From NCBI GenBank assembly GCA_963930645.1, contig OZ005652.1:351006602-351070601 (forward strand): a DNA stretch of 64,000 nucleotides, written 5' to 3'. The DNA is from Salticus scenicus. Lineage: Eukaryota; Arthropoda; Arachnida; Araneae; Salticidae. A model generated the notes under the pieces. That model did no database searches and was not told where the DNA came from. It saw only the letters and a program-made list of their open reading frames with translations. The position numbers were made by a program, and so were the translations under genes. Positions 34,340-45,299 of the stretch are shown here, piece after piece. Each line of letters begins with the position of its first letter. The first letter of the stretch is position 1.

Positions 34340-35262
34340 TTGGGAGTACAAATTAATTCGGTCCGTTTTCAATAGATGGCTCTGGCTGATTTGTTTACTG
34401 AATAATGATAGATGTTTTTGGCATTGTTAGAAAGGTTTGACCTTTGTCAACCATATTCAGTCAACGAAGCTTCGAGTTTTATACAACAACATTGGTTTTT
34501 TGAGCATTCAATATGTCGAGTTTTGTGCTAAAGAAACAACATTTGCGGGAAGTTTTGATTTTCTTTTTTAATTGGAAGAAAAGTGCCGCTGAAGCGCATC
34601 GATCGCTTGTGGAAGTTTATGGTGAATCTGCGCCATCTGATAAATCATGTAGAGAGTGGTTTCGACACTTCAAAAATGGTGATTTTAGTGTCGAAGACAA
34701 TGAGCGCCCGGGCCAGCCGAAAAAGTTCGAAGATGCCGAATTGGAGGAATTGCTCGATCAAGATCCGTGCCAAACGCAACAAGAGCTTGCAGGATCGTTG
34801 GGAGTCACTCAGCAAGCAATTTCCGTGCGCTTAAAAAAAATGGGAATGGTTCAAAAGCAATGAAATTGGGTCCCATACGAGTTGAAACCGCGCGACGTTG
34901 AAAAGCGATGTGGCAATTGTCGTTAAAAATTACTTGGAAACGTTGAAATGGGAGGTCCTACCCCACCCGCCGTATTCGCCAGACCTTGCTCCTTCTGATT
35001 ATTGGTTGTTCCGACGGATGCATCACGATTTGGCTGGACACCGCTTCACTTCTTTCGAAGAAATTCAAGAATGGCTCGATTCATGGTTTGCGTCCAGAGA
35101 GGACTCATTTTTCAGAGATGGAATCCGAAAATTGCCAGAAAGGTGGACAAAAGTTGTGGCTACCGATGGACAATACTTTGAATAACATGTTTTTTCATTT
35201 TGATAATAAATAAAATGTTTTTTTAACGAAAAAAAACGGACCGAATTAATTTGTACTCCCAA
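34340..35262 (+). mobile_element. Mariner element, mauritiana type, internally deleted
   Basis: The inverted repeats start TTGGGAGTACAAATTAATTC at both ends and are identical over about 30 bp. The element is flanked by TA (34338-34339 and 35263-35264). The length is 923 bp, against the roughly 1.25-1.3 kb usual for mariners, so about 350 bp of the centre are gone. The perfect ends suggest recent movement, probably driven by transposase from another copy. Confidence 0.95.
34513..35185 (+). pseudogene. Mariner transposase, truncated inside
   Basis: The N-terminal part (34513-34860) is open. It has the first helix-turn-helix domain with 'CREWFRHFKNGDFSVEDNER' and the second HTH with QTQQELAGSLGVTQQAISVR. 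A TGA stop follows (34861-34863), where a glycine codon GGA is expected before NWVPYEL. The frame reads on briefly to a deletion junction near 34900. The C-terminal part (about 34898-35185) lies in a different frame. It has YSPDLAPSDYWLFR with the third catalytic Asp, then the usual end KVVATDGQYFE. The region with the first two catalytic Asp residues (TGDE and HDNA motifs) is lost, so the gene cannot work. Confidence 0.95.
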
Positions 35263-35264
35263 TA

Positions 35265-36255
35265 AATAAAAATAATAATTGATTAATAAAATACACTGTT
35301 AAAAAAACATGTAAATTTACGTGCCTCCGCTCGTTTAATTGTTTTGGTCACGACCGTTCTCTACCTACAGAACGGACACACCCGTATTTTCTGATATGGC
35401 TTGATATTTTCTGCTATACTACAGGGTTGTCAGTAGTTTTTAGCACTTTTTTTTTTAATAGTAAACTTCATTAATCGTTTGTAGTACATATCTTCAAAGG
35501 AATAATAGTAAAAAAAATTTATTTATATATAAAGTGGTATTCAAAATGATAAATTACGGGCAAAACATTAATTAATGAGTATTTGGACGGAACTTTTGCT
35601 GACGGACAAAACCTCATAAACTTCGGTGCAATTTTTTTAGAGTGTATAATAAATGTATAATAGTACATAACAGTACTTAATTTCAGTGGTAAATCATCTC
35701 CCCTAAATTTTCCCCTTGCTGCAGATGTTTATGTTTTAGAATGAACAACTCTATAAACCCTCAGAAGATATTTAACAGTTAAAATAATCCTTCCTCCCTC
35801 CAAAACACCAAAATTTATAAACAGAAAATTACCGAAAAGTGATAAAAATAGGGATGCGTTCCTAAACGACGGTGGGTGATAGGGCACAATGGGCGTCATA
35901 TTCAGATTCAGGAAGTCATTTTGCATAAGAATTTGCAAAAATGGTGTTGGGGCCAATTTTCATGCCGAGCAGTGTTTTTAAGTTTTAAATTCAACTATTG
36001 TTGTTCGTTTAATTGAAAATATTCTTTTTATTCTTTATATAAACCTCTAATTTTGTCTTTCGAAAAATCGTAAGCAAAACTTTTCTGTGAATTTTGCGCT
36101 AACTTTTATATATATATATATATTAAAGAGGTAAAAATCTTGCTTTCGGCAAGTTTTGCAGTGAATTTGTTTTAATAGAAAACACAAAATATATTTCTAA
36201 ACTCTTTTCCTTAAACAAGTCAATTAAAAATAAAATATTTTTATTTTTATTTTTA
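35265..36255. other. AT-rich stretch; second copy of the 'GGTGGGTGAT' repeat
   Basis: 35865-35980 carries the dispersed repeat (GGTGGGTGATAGGGCACAAT and CATGCCGAGCAGTGTTTT). The remainder has no gene that I can support. Confidence 0.6.
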
Positions 36256-37783
36256 GGGGAGACCGGGGGTTAGTTGTGCCGGGGGCAAGTAGTGCCACAG
36301 AGCTTTCTGAATGAACCGGTAGGTTGCAGAACCTGTCGCGTCATGTGAGTGAACAAGCTGATTATTGTAATGTGCTGTGTAAGTTTGGAAGTATAACGTT
36401 GAGTTGTTTTCGAGATAAAATTATTTATTGTGTTTTCTATTGCAAAAGTAAATTTTGTGACCTACGTTAGAATCGTCATTGCCACGAGGGATCGTGAGGT
36501 ATGTAAACTTCCTAAACATTATTTGAATACTCATATTTTGAGCTGTTATTCAATGTATTTTATTTGTTAAGGTTAACAACTTTTCGGAAACTTATGAATA
36601 AAGTTCAGAAAGGTGCAATGCGGGGCTAGTTGTGACGAAGTGTAGGAGGCATGTTGTGACAGTGTCTCTACTTGTCCAGGCATGATTTTTAATGCAGATT
36701 TTTATATTTCAGAAAAAATTATATTAAATTACAATAAGCTTATTGCAAGAGCTAAAGGTACTTTACAAAATTGTGAGTAAGCTGCAATAGAAGTAACTTC
36801 TGGAAGGTGCAATTTAAGGAAACCAAAGAACTACAGAATGTCACTTACATATATGAATAAAAAGAAGAGTACTAATGTGGAAGAAAATATTGAAATTTGA
36901 TGTAAAAGAAACTACATATGATATTCACAGTATAGGAAAAGGTCAAACAGTGCATCACACACACATAAAGAAAAAAAAAACTTATGTTATTAAATAAAAT
37001 TAAGTAGCAGGAGTTGGATACCTCTGAAGATGATGAAAATTGCTTATGTTTAGTTTGCTTGGAGCAATACAAATTTTGTAGATCCGGAGAAAACTGGGTG
37101 ATGGGCTAAAAGATAGGCTCATGCCAAATGTACCGAAAATGAACCTTATTATATTTATATTAACTGCAAACTGCAAATCAGACGCTGAAGAAAGCGATAA
37201 CAATGAATGATTAAAAATATAGGTAGGCCTATAGGATATAGACCTCCACGTTCTAGTAAGCTACCGAGTCAAAGATCAATATGGCCAAACATTTTTGTTA
37301 GCTTTATAAAAGACTAAGAGTTTACAAATATTGGTAATCTAACTCTTTTTTTTTTCATTTGGTTTACAGTGTTATTAAAAAAATTAAAGTGTTTTTATTG
37401 TGTTAAGAACAATATAAGCGAACAAAATTTTCGTTGATGATTTAAAATATTGCACTTAATTACTTTTTTCACATAATTTGTATATGTTACAACGTGTTTG
37501 CATGTGTAATTTGTATGTCACGATGTGCATCAAGCATGTCACTACTAGCCCCGCTACTGGGCAAGTTATGACAAATTTCGACGTTACGCAGGATTCATTT
37601 TATGGTATGAAAAACGTTATATATATAATATTAATAACGTTATATATATAATATTGATAGTTTTATAAATATATTAGACAAGGTTTACTCTATGGTATGA
37701 TATATTAAATGTTTCACTTCAGTTCAAGTCTTAGAGCTAATATCAAAAATGACGAAAACGTCACTACTAGCCCCGGTCTCCCC
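36256..37783 (+). mobile_element. Decayed pogo-like transposon with GGGGAGACCGGGG ends
   Basis: Inverted ends GGGGAGACCGGGG with a following TAGTTGTG/TAGTAGTG are flanked by TA (36254-36255 and 37784-37785). Sub-terminal copies of 'GGGGCTAGTTGTGAC' (about 36617) and its complement (about 37545) are seen, as in families with repeated transposase sites. Two coding relics support a pogo origin. An N-terminal Psq-like HTH piece is at 36745-36865. A C-terminal Cys/His/Trp-rich zinc-finger piece is at 37030-37135. Confidence 0.8.
36745..37135 (+). pseudogene. Pogo-like transposase remnants (HTH and C-terminal zinc finger)
   Basis: 36745-36865 reads GTLQNCE, stop, AAIEVTSGRCNLRKPKNY and RMSLTYMNKKK, which fits the Psq-type HTH at the start of pogo/Tigger transposases. 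37030-37135 reads DDENCLCLVCLEQYKF...SGENWV, then in another frame AHAKCT, preceded by TAG where TGG (Trp) is expected. This is the C-x2-C...GE.W......WAH..C zinc finger common at the C-termini of arthropod pogo-like transposases. The DDE core between them is deleted, and stops and frameshifts are present. Confidence 0.65.
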
Positions 37784-38061
37784 TACATTATTTTACAGTT
37801 CGCAATTTTAATAGGCAGTTTTTGAAATCATATTATATTCGTTAAATTTTCTCTATGAAATTTTTAATCCATATACTTAATTTATTAGATAATTGTTGCT
37901 GAAATCAATATTATAACATTTAGATTAAATTTGAATCATGAAAATATTTAAAATCCTGTAATAGCAGAAAAGTATTTTTATATTTAAATAGTAGATAACA
38001 TAATAAAATGTAGAAAAAAAATATTTTTAGGAACTTATTCCTAAATTATTGTACCTCTCCG

Positions 38062-38092
<31 letters not shown>

Positions 38093-38679
38093 GTTGTTGT
38101 TATTTATTTTATTTTATTTTATTTTTTTTGCTTTAAAAAAGCATTCTTTGTTTTCATCCTTTTCCATATTCTTTATATTTTAGCATCGAAAACTGAATGC
38201 AAAAGCAAATTCTTTTCTTTTTCTTTCTTTCTTTCTTTTTTTTTTTTTGTTTGTGTGTGTGTATGAATTAATTAATATTTATAAAGGATGGAAAAAGATT
38301 TAATGCATTTTCTTATAACAAAGTAACTATTAGGTTTTTCAAATTCCAATTCTTTCTTTATTTTGTAAAAAATTCTTTCTTTATTTTGTAATAAACTAAT
38401 TTTCTTTCAGAAATTACTTTTCTGTAAAAGTAATACTTAAAAATTTTCTCTTTCTGTGTTTTAATGTTTAATTTACATTTCTTTTAAAAATTTTAATGGG
38501 AATTTCTATTCTTACATTTTCACTGATTAATTATGCTTTTATATTACTTGAAATATTTATTAATATTTCACAATATTCAGCTATTACTTTTATATTTAAA
38601 GAAGAAAGAAATTCTTTAATGATTATAAAACTAATTTTGAGGATCAAATTAAAGCGTTTTCAATTATTATGCATTATAA

Positions 38680-38710
<31 letters not shown>

Positions 38711-39095
38711 AAGTATTTTCACATTTATGTACTTAAATATTTCTATTAAAACAGAATTGATAATCAAAAATTTCTAAAAGCATTGCTTCTATTTTCTCTT
38801 TATTCGAAATAAATTAAAGCTTTTCCGTACTAAGTCAACATTAAATAAAATATATCAACCAAGGTTAATGGAAAATGATTCATAAAAGTCAGCCTCAAAC
38901 GAATAAAGATCTTTTTATTAATTTATTGAACGAAATTTAATAAAAATCAATAAGGAATTTACACTTTTATATCTTTATTTTAATTTGAAACAGCATTCTT
39001 ACGAATTTTAAAGCATGATTAACATTTTGTCATCGAAGTATTTTCCTATTTTAAATAACAAGCTCTGAATTTCGACGTTCTTCTAAAACATTATA
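37784..39095. other. AT-rich stretch without a recognisable gene
   Basis: It has (TTA)n at 38067-38092, (TTTTA)n at 38104-38126 and T/TC runs at 38215-38250. A 93-codon frame (38496-38777) is Ile/Phe/Tyr-rich and runs through a (TA)n-T tract. I treat it as chance. Confidence 0.5.
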
Positions 39096-39265
39096 CAGTC
39101 GAACCTCGTTAGCGTGAATCTCGAGGGGGATAACATTTTTTTCATATTATCAGTTGTTAATGCTATCAGTAAGTAATCTTCATATAACTAAACTAATCTT
39201 CATTTTGACGGGGATTATGGAAACAGTTCATGTTAAAAGTAATTCACATTAACGAGGTTCGACAG
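39096..39265. mobile_element. Tigger/pogo-type MITE (170 bp)
   Basis: The ends CAGTCGAACCTCGTTAGCGT and (complement) CTGTCGAACCTCGTTAATGT are flanked by TA (39094-39095 and 39266-39267). The CAGTYGAACCTCGTTA end is typical of pogo/Tigger families. There is no coding capacity. Confidence 0.85.
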
Positions 39266-39914
39266 TATTATTTTACAAGAACTGGAAAAACCCACCAGCG
39301 AGCATTGCTAATATTTCGTTAGAGGAACTTCAACCCGCTGGTTATGATCTGTGGTAAGAGCTGTCTATTCTAGAGAAATAAATGATTCCACGTATTCATA
39401 ATTATATTATTCAAATTTTATCCTGAAAAATTTACACTGAAAAATTAACACTGGCATATGTAAATGGGAGAAGTGTTTAACACGAATAAGTAATTTTTTT
39501 TTTTAAAAAAATAATGTATCATTTTTGAGAAACATCTTACGACCAGTCTAGTTTGTCTTTAAAATATATTTTTACGTGGATCACAAACAATGTATTAAAT
39601 GGTTATATTTGTTTTGATGGCTACAAAAAAGCATATTTTCTCTATCTTTATGCATATATATAATAAAATTCCATAAAATAGTTTTGAAAAGTGAACCTGT
39701 GATCATAGTTTCCAGAGACCCTTCAAAAAAAATGTATCCTCGCAGTGATCAGGATAACTCATCCTGATAACTTTATCTGAAAGTTAGTAGTTTTCTGTTA
39801 GTAGATATGTATAACTCATGCTTCAACAACGGATTAATATATATATATATATATATTTGAAATTTGAATTTTTGGTTAAATTGTATGCAAAAGCAGTTCA
39901 ATTTTCAATACAAT

Positions 39915-40052
39915 TTACCCCACAAACTGGCTTGTAACACACCGTATGTTCTTTATACGACGAAATTCACGAACTGCAGTAGAAGCATTCCCCATGTTTT
40001 CGTAAAACAGCTTCACCAATAACGCATGTTCAACTAAAGATACCGTTATCAT
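39915..40052 (-). pseudogene. N-terminal fragment of a DUF4817-type transposase
   Basis: A 45-codon frame starts with ATG at 40052. It contains VEHALLVKLFYENMGNASTA followed by VREFRRIKNIR. This matches the N-terminal helix-turn-helix (DUF4817) of Tc1/mariner-related transposases of arthropods, where E..LV..Y..N.GN...A.RE.RR.K is typical. It ends in TAA after the HTH, and no catalytic part follows. The GC content (about 43%) is above background. No terminal repeats were found. Confidence 0.6.
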
Positions 40053-40800
40053 TACAGTCGGAAACACCAGCATAAAATATGACAACATCTGCAGACGTTT
40101 TATACCCTAACCTGTTTTGCATAAAGCTTTCTTTTCTACGCAAGTATGCAAATCTCGACTTTTGTTTTTTCCTAGAACTGACAGCTTTTCCCGGTTTTAC
40201 ATTTTATTACTCATAATTCTTGTTCTGGACTGTTAATATTGTTTCTGTATTTCGTTTATTGTTTTAAATGTTTTTCCAGAAAAAGCGCCCTCTGATGGAA
40301 ATTTTGGAATTAAAGTTTTTTTTTTTTTAATTTCGTGAACGCATTTCGTGTATAGTCTATATACCAAATTTCGTTGCATTCTGTTCACCCGTTTGGGCTG
40401 TACGATGCTGTTTATAAGGGAAGTTTAATTATAACTATCCTGTATAACTCTAATTTTTTATAGAAATCATTAGATACATTTAACTAAATGTTTGCAGTAT
40501 TTTGCAACCGGTGGATTAAGTTTTAACATAGATCGCGAATATTTCTAAAAATGAGGATAAGTAAGATCGGATTGTCTCCTGAAAAATCGTTAATCCTAAG
40601 TTTTTATCAAAATCGTTAAATCCTTTCCCGTGTAAACCAAATGTTTGCCATATATCACAAACGATGGAGTAAAGGTTGAGTACAAACTGGAATTTATCTG
40701 AAGATGTGGATAAGTGATTTTTAGAAAACCATTTACACCGAACTATTGTAAAAACCGACCGAGCTGTTTCCGAGAAACCCAAGATTTATATATATATATA

Positions 40801-41850
40801 TACTCCTGCTCAAAAGTTTTGCAAGATTTACAAATGATTACTTTTTTTTCGATTTAAAGATTTATCTCTAGATGAAATCATTTAAACACTGGATGTGTAA
40901 ATAACAGGAACTTCTTTGAGTTTTTCAGTATAGATTAGGTTACGATAGTAATTAGGTGACCGGCAACAAATTGAAAAAAAATTAACAGTGTTTGCGATCA
41001 CCCTTTATTGTTAAGTGTAGAAAATGATCCGTAACTTTAGGATATGTTGATATAAACGTAGTACAATTTGTGGATAAATTTGTGCGACGATGCATGTTAA
41101 ATAACCTGAGATATAAGCATTTGTTTTAAAACTCCAAAAAAGATCAGCATGTTTTTATTTATAATATACTGAGTTTTCAACCAAAATTATTCCACATTGA
41201 GTTAAATTGAAAAAACATTTTTGAAAAAATACACTGTAATCGGGATACAAATATCTAAAATATTTCATGAAATATGAGCATTTTTTATGAAAAACAGTTT
41301 CACTGCGTACGCTCGAAAATTTTATTACATTGTTTGAAATCTAAATATATCTGACATCTTTTATCAAAAGCTCATTTGAATAGAATAAAAATTAAGCAAA
41401 TTGTCGACAAAAATACGAGGAAGATTTTAAATATTTTTCACAGTTGAAATTTCATAAGGGCTTTTTCACACGCCGCGTAATTAATCTAAAGGTCCAGTTA
41501 TTTCCACCACTTTGCACAAGCGATTTTTTATTTTATTTTATTTTATTTTATTTATTTATTTATTTATTTTTTTGTGAAAAACCCGTTATGATCTCACAAA
41601 TCTTAGTTTTTAAACAAAAATAAGAAAATTATGAAGAAATTTTTCCCAAAACAGTACTTTTGGAGCGTGATTGAAATAATTGGATCTTCAAATTAATTAC
41701 GCGGCATGTAAAAACCCCTTATGAAATTTCAACTCTGGAAATTACGTAAAATCTAGCTAGTTTGTTTTGCCGACAATTTGCTTAATTGTTACTCTATTGC
41801 AATGATCTTTTGACAAAAGTTGCCCAATATATTTAGTTTTCAACCTATGT

Positions 41851-41883
<33 letters not shown>

Positions 41884-43442
41884 GCATGCACATTAAAAAT
41901 ATATTTACTATAAATGCTCATATCTCAGAGAATCTTTTAATCTTTCGTTCACGTTTTTCCTAAAAACGTTCATATTTTATGAGCTATCTTAGATATTTGT
42001 AATGTGATTCCTGTATATTGTTTCGAAAGTGATTTCAATTTATCAGAAGATCTGGATAATTTTTGTTTAAAACTCTGTATATTATAAATAAAAACCATGC
42101 CTTTTTACTTTCTCTTACCCATACGGTAGAGAAAGTATTGTTTTTGGGTCAAATTTTCGAACGCGAGATTTTGTTATATTTACACGTTTTGAGGTCCTCT
42201 GAATACGAAAATCATGTTTTTAGCAAATGGTCTGTGTGTATGTCTGTGTGTCTGTATGTCTGTGTGTGTGTATGTGTGTCTGTATGTCTGTGTGTGTGTC
42301 TGTGTGTGTGTCTGTATGTGTGTCTGTCTGTTATCAGCATATCTCAAGAACAAATTATGGCAGAAAGTTCAAACTTGGTATTCTAAATGTGTATCATATA
42401 GGGACGCTACAGTAAGCTTTTCGTTAAGATCAAGCAAATGGTTCGTGTACAGCGACAATCAAGAGAATTCTAATACATTACGTCTATGGGGAAAATTGCA
42501 GGAAAGTAGAGTTTAACGTCTATAGACTGCACTAAACCAAATGAAACGAACATATATTTTTTGTAATAGAGATAGTTAGCTGAGAAAATTTTTTTGTGTA
42601 TGTAGGAGCCTCGCCTCCCCCCCTGGGGGGGAAGTCCCCCCTCGAGGGGAGTAAATTTTCATAATGGGTATCATTCAAAAGAGCTTGCGAATACCTTTAA
42701 AACGAATGGTTGAACTATAAATCTGTGATAATTTAAAACACAGTTATAGATTTTTTTTAATTTTAACGAAAAAAAAACTTAGAAAAAAAAATCTTATTTT
42801 TTTTTTTTTTTTTAAATATTGAGAGTAAAATGGACTTTTTTTTGGATATTTAGTGTTACACTACCTCTCTAATATGGAAATCGTCTGCATCATCGTAAAA
42901 AATAATTTTTTAAAATAATAATTTTAAAAAATTATTTTTTAAAAACAGAATTATTTTTTAATAACCGAATTAAACGGGAGCCCCCCTCACACAGAACTAA
43001 TTATCGTATAAAACTCTTCTGAAGCCTAATTTGAATTGTTTAGCATAGGTTTACATGACAGTTCTCGTTATCTTACCTCTTAATCTGCAACCTGTATTTA
43101 TAGTATTAAATTTCAGAGTAAGAGAAAGTCGTGTGAGTGACACACCAGATTATTTTTTTAAGTTTTAAAATAAATGCTTATATCTTCTTTATTTAACATG
43201 CTATTGTCACAAAAATCCATCCACAACTGTACTGGGTCTATATTAACGCATCCTAAAGTTGCAGATCATGTCCTTCTCTTTGCGATACAGGGTGATCGCA
43301 AACATTATTGATTTTGCTCAATTAGTTGTCGGCTCCTAATTATTGTCGTAACCTAATCTTCACTGAAAAACACGAGGCTGACCTTGTTCTTTACATATCC
43401 AGTGTTTAAAAGTATTTCATCTAGAGATGAGTTTTTAAATTG

Positions 43443-43491
<49 letters not shown>

Positions 43492-43524
43492 TTGTAAATT
43501 TTGCTAAACTTTTGAGTAGGAGTG
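40801..43524. mobile_element. Giant foldback element with a nested Helentron-like copy
   Basis: The ends ACTCCTGCTCAAAAGTTTTG (40802) and (complement) ACTCCTACTCAAAAGTTTAG lie next to TA. The left arm (40801 to about 41560) pairs with 41600-42100 plus 43150-43524, so the whole is a palindrome of about 1.6 kb. Its right arm was split by the element at 42103-43149. The centre carries a (TTTTA)n(TTTA)n tract (41525-41569). Another T-run of about 33 is at 41849-41881. No transposase was recognised. Confidence 0.8.
42103..43149 (+). mobile_element. Helentron-like (HINE) element, family C, nested
   Basis: The 5' hairpin TACTTTCTCTTACC/GGTAGAGAAAGTA (42106-42137) is followed by 'TTTACACGTTTTGAGGTCC', a (GTCT/GTAT)n tract (42233-42332) and 'CATATCTCAAGAACAAATTA'. 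The interior shares the GC hairpin cluster and 'ACCTTTAAAACGAATGGTTG' with family A. The 3' end has GTAAGAGAAAGT (43118-43129, inverse of the 5' arm) and the hairpin GTGTGAGTGACACAC (43131-43145). The paired arm of the host palindrome shows the uninterrupted sequence. The 60-100-codon frames over the microsatellite are repeat frames. Confidence 0.85.
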
Positions 43525-44100
43525 TATACATATACACATATGTACAAGTCTCGTAACTCGTTTAATATAATAAAGAAATTTTAAAAGAATTAAAGTTACA
43601 TCTTGTGCAAATTTGTTGTATGCTTCTAAAATTATGGTACCAAGCATGAATTGCACGATTATATATATAACAATACTTTATGTAGTGTAGTTATTGTAGG
43701 TTCATATATGCATAATTTTTTTTCTAAACGGTGACCTTCTTATCCAATGGAATAATAGCAGGGAAATGAAAAACATCTGGCACTTCTTTGCAAATTTCAT
43801 ATGTAAAGTTATATTTTATTTCTTAAGAATACAATGTCGATTAAATCTTTTAACACCTTTTTAGCAATTTTGGATGAAAAAATATGCAACTGCATGCCTT
43901 TTACTTTATTTCTCAGTAAATTATTAGCAACACCTTATGAATAAATATAGTTCAAATTTAAATACATAGAGTCACACAATGTATATTCATAAATTGGACT
44001 TTTTCACTAAACGTCAATTGCCCAATGAGTTTTTATAGTACGACGTTAAAGCCCCTGAATTTTCTGAGATGACTTTAAATGTATAAATAAGTATACTAAG

Positions 44101-45030
44101 ATAAAATCTTTTTGTAAAAAAATAGAACCGACTCCAAAAAGGAACTACTACTCTAACAACTAAAAATGAAAGAAATTTGGCAGAAAATGGAACTGTAGAT
44201 TGCGCCTAAAAGTATAAAATAATTTCCTTCGCCAAACAACCTATAACACTACAATTAATCATAACTTTTGAAGTCGGCGCAAAATTAAATAAAATTTAAT
44301 TAGTTTTTAAAGGTTTGTCTTTAGATCGGTAGCAACAAATGCTGTTGTCTCGAATGATCCATTTTTATGTTTCCTTTATTATTTTATCACTGTATACAAT
44401 TGGTCCATTAGTAGCATCTACATAGAACAGTGAACATTCTTCACTTCGCGGTATTTATGTTTCTACGAAGTTAGATCATCCTTGATGGCTTTTGGATTTG
44501 GCGATCAAAACGTAATACAAAAATATACACGCAAGATGTATATTTTCATAATATATATTGTACGATGTGTTGTTTCATATTCTTGATTACTCTCTTGATA
44601 TACCTTTTTAAAATAATCATGATATCCCAAAGAAATTAAATATTTTTGCCAGATAATTTTGCGGTTTTTCGTTCACCAAGAACGTCAGATACCAGCATCT
44701 TCGCCAACTTTTGCTGCTTACGAAATCTTATTTGTTTTCTTGAATCAAAGTAGTTTTCGGCTGCGTTTTGCAGGTAACAATGGGAGACGTATATTTTGAA
44801 TAGGATTTGATTTTTGTACTGAATAAAGGTATCAATTTTTATTTATTTTTGCGCCGACTTCAAAAGTTATGATTAATTGTAGTGTTATAGGTTGTTTGGC
44901 GAAGGAAATTATTTTATACTTTTAGGCGCAATCTACAGTTCCATTTTCTGCCAAATTTCTTTCATTTTTAGTTGTTAGAGTAGTAGTTCCTTTTTGGAGT
45001 CGGTTCTATTTTTTTACAAAAAGATTTTAT
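44101..45030. mobile_element. Element with about 195-bp inverted ends
   Basis: 44101-44296 and 44837-45030 are near-identical inverted copies. They start ATAAAATCTTTTTGTAAAAA and contain GAACCGACTCCAAAAAGGAA and CAACCTATAACACTAC. The inner edge has GAAGTCGGCGCAAAA. The spacer of about 540 bp holds a short minus-strand open frame. The CCGACTYCAAAA motif also starts the repeats at 45990-47190 and 62950-64000. No clear target duplication was seen. Confidence 0.8.
44637..44822 (-). pseudogene. Open frame inside the inverted-end element, product unknown
   Basis: About 60 codons are open to a TAA. They include AAENYFDSRKQIRFRKQQKL followed by AKMLVSDVLGERKTAKLSG. The mix of charged and hydrophobic residues and the higher GC content (about 40%) look like coding sequence, and the Arg/Lys/Gln-rich part suggests a basic helix. 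I do not recognise the family. It may be the remnant of a protein of this element or a captured host exon. No start codon or acceptor was clear. Confidence 0.4.
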
Positions 45031-45044
45031 TTTTCTCTTTTCAG

Positions 45045-45247
45045 TGAAAACTTATTTATATAGCAGAGCATCAGAAGACGTTCGACGGAAGATTCACAAA
45101 TCACAACTGCCAAGAAAAGTGACATTACTCAAAAAATGGTTTATGTCACTGAAAAATACATTAAATGCATCCAATGTGAACAAAAAAGTTACATCTCCAT
45201 CTAGAAAGTTATCCACTCGAGAGACAGTCGTGCCAGTTTTATTCTAG
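45045..45247 (+). CDS. Candidate terminal exon, basic C-terminal tail, product unknown
   Basis: A strong acceptor, TTTTTCTCTTTTCAG, ends at 45044. The following 67-codon frame stays open to TAG at 45245. It has 'SEDVRRKIHKSQLPRKVTLL', KKWFMSLKNTLNAS and a Ser/Thr/Lys-rich end RKLSTRETVVPVLF. GC is about 38%, above the background. There is no ATG near the acceptor, so it would be a last exon. No AATAAA follows; only ATTAAA-type text lies near 45360. The acceptor is only 11 bp from the end of the inverted-end element, so it could also belong to a repeat. I do not recognise a family. Confidence 0.35.
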
Positions 45248-45299
45248 TCAAGTTATTTTTAAGTTGATTTTTTTCAAATGCTGTATTTTTAAATTGTGT

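Noticed and set aside
42063..42516. Frames of 62-107 codons with alternating Cys/Val residues
   Set aside because: They are translations of the GT/GTCT microsatellite inside the Helentron-like element.
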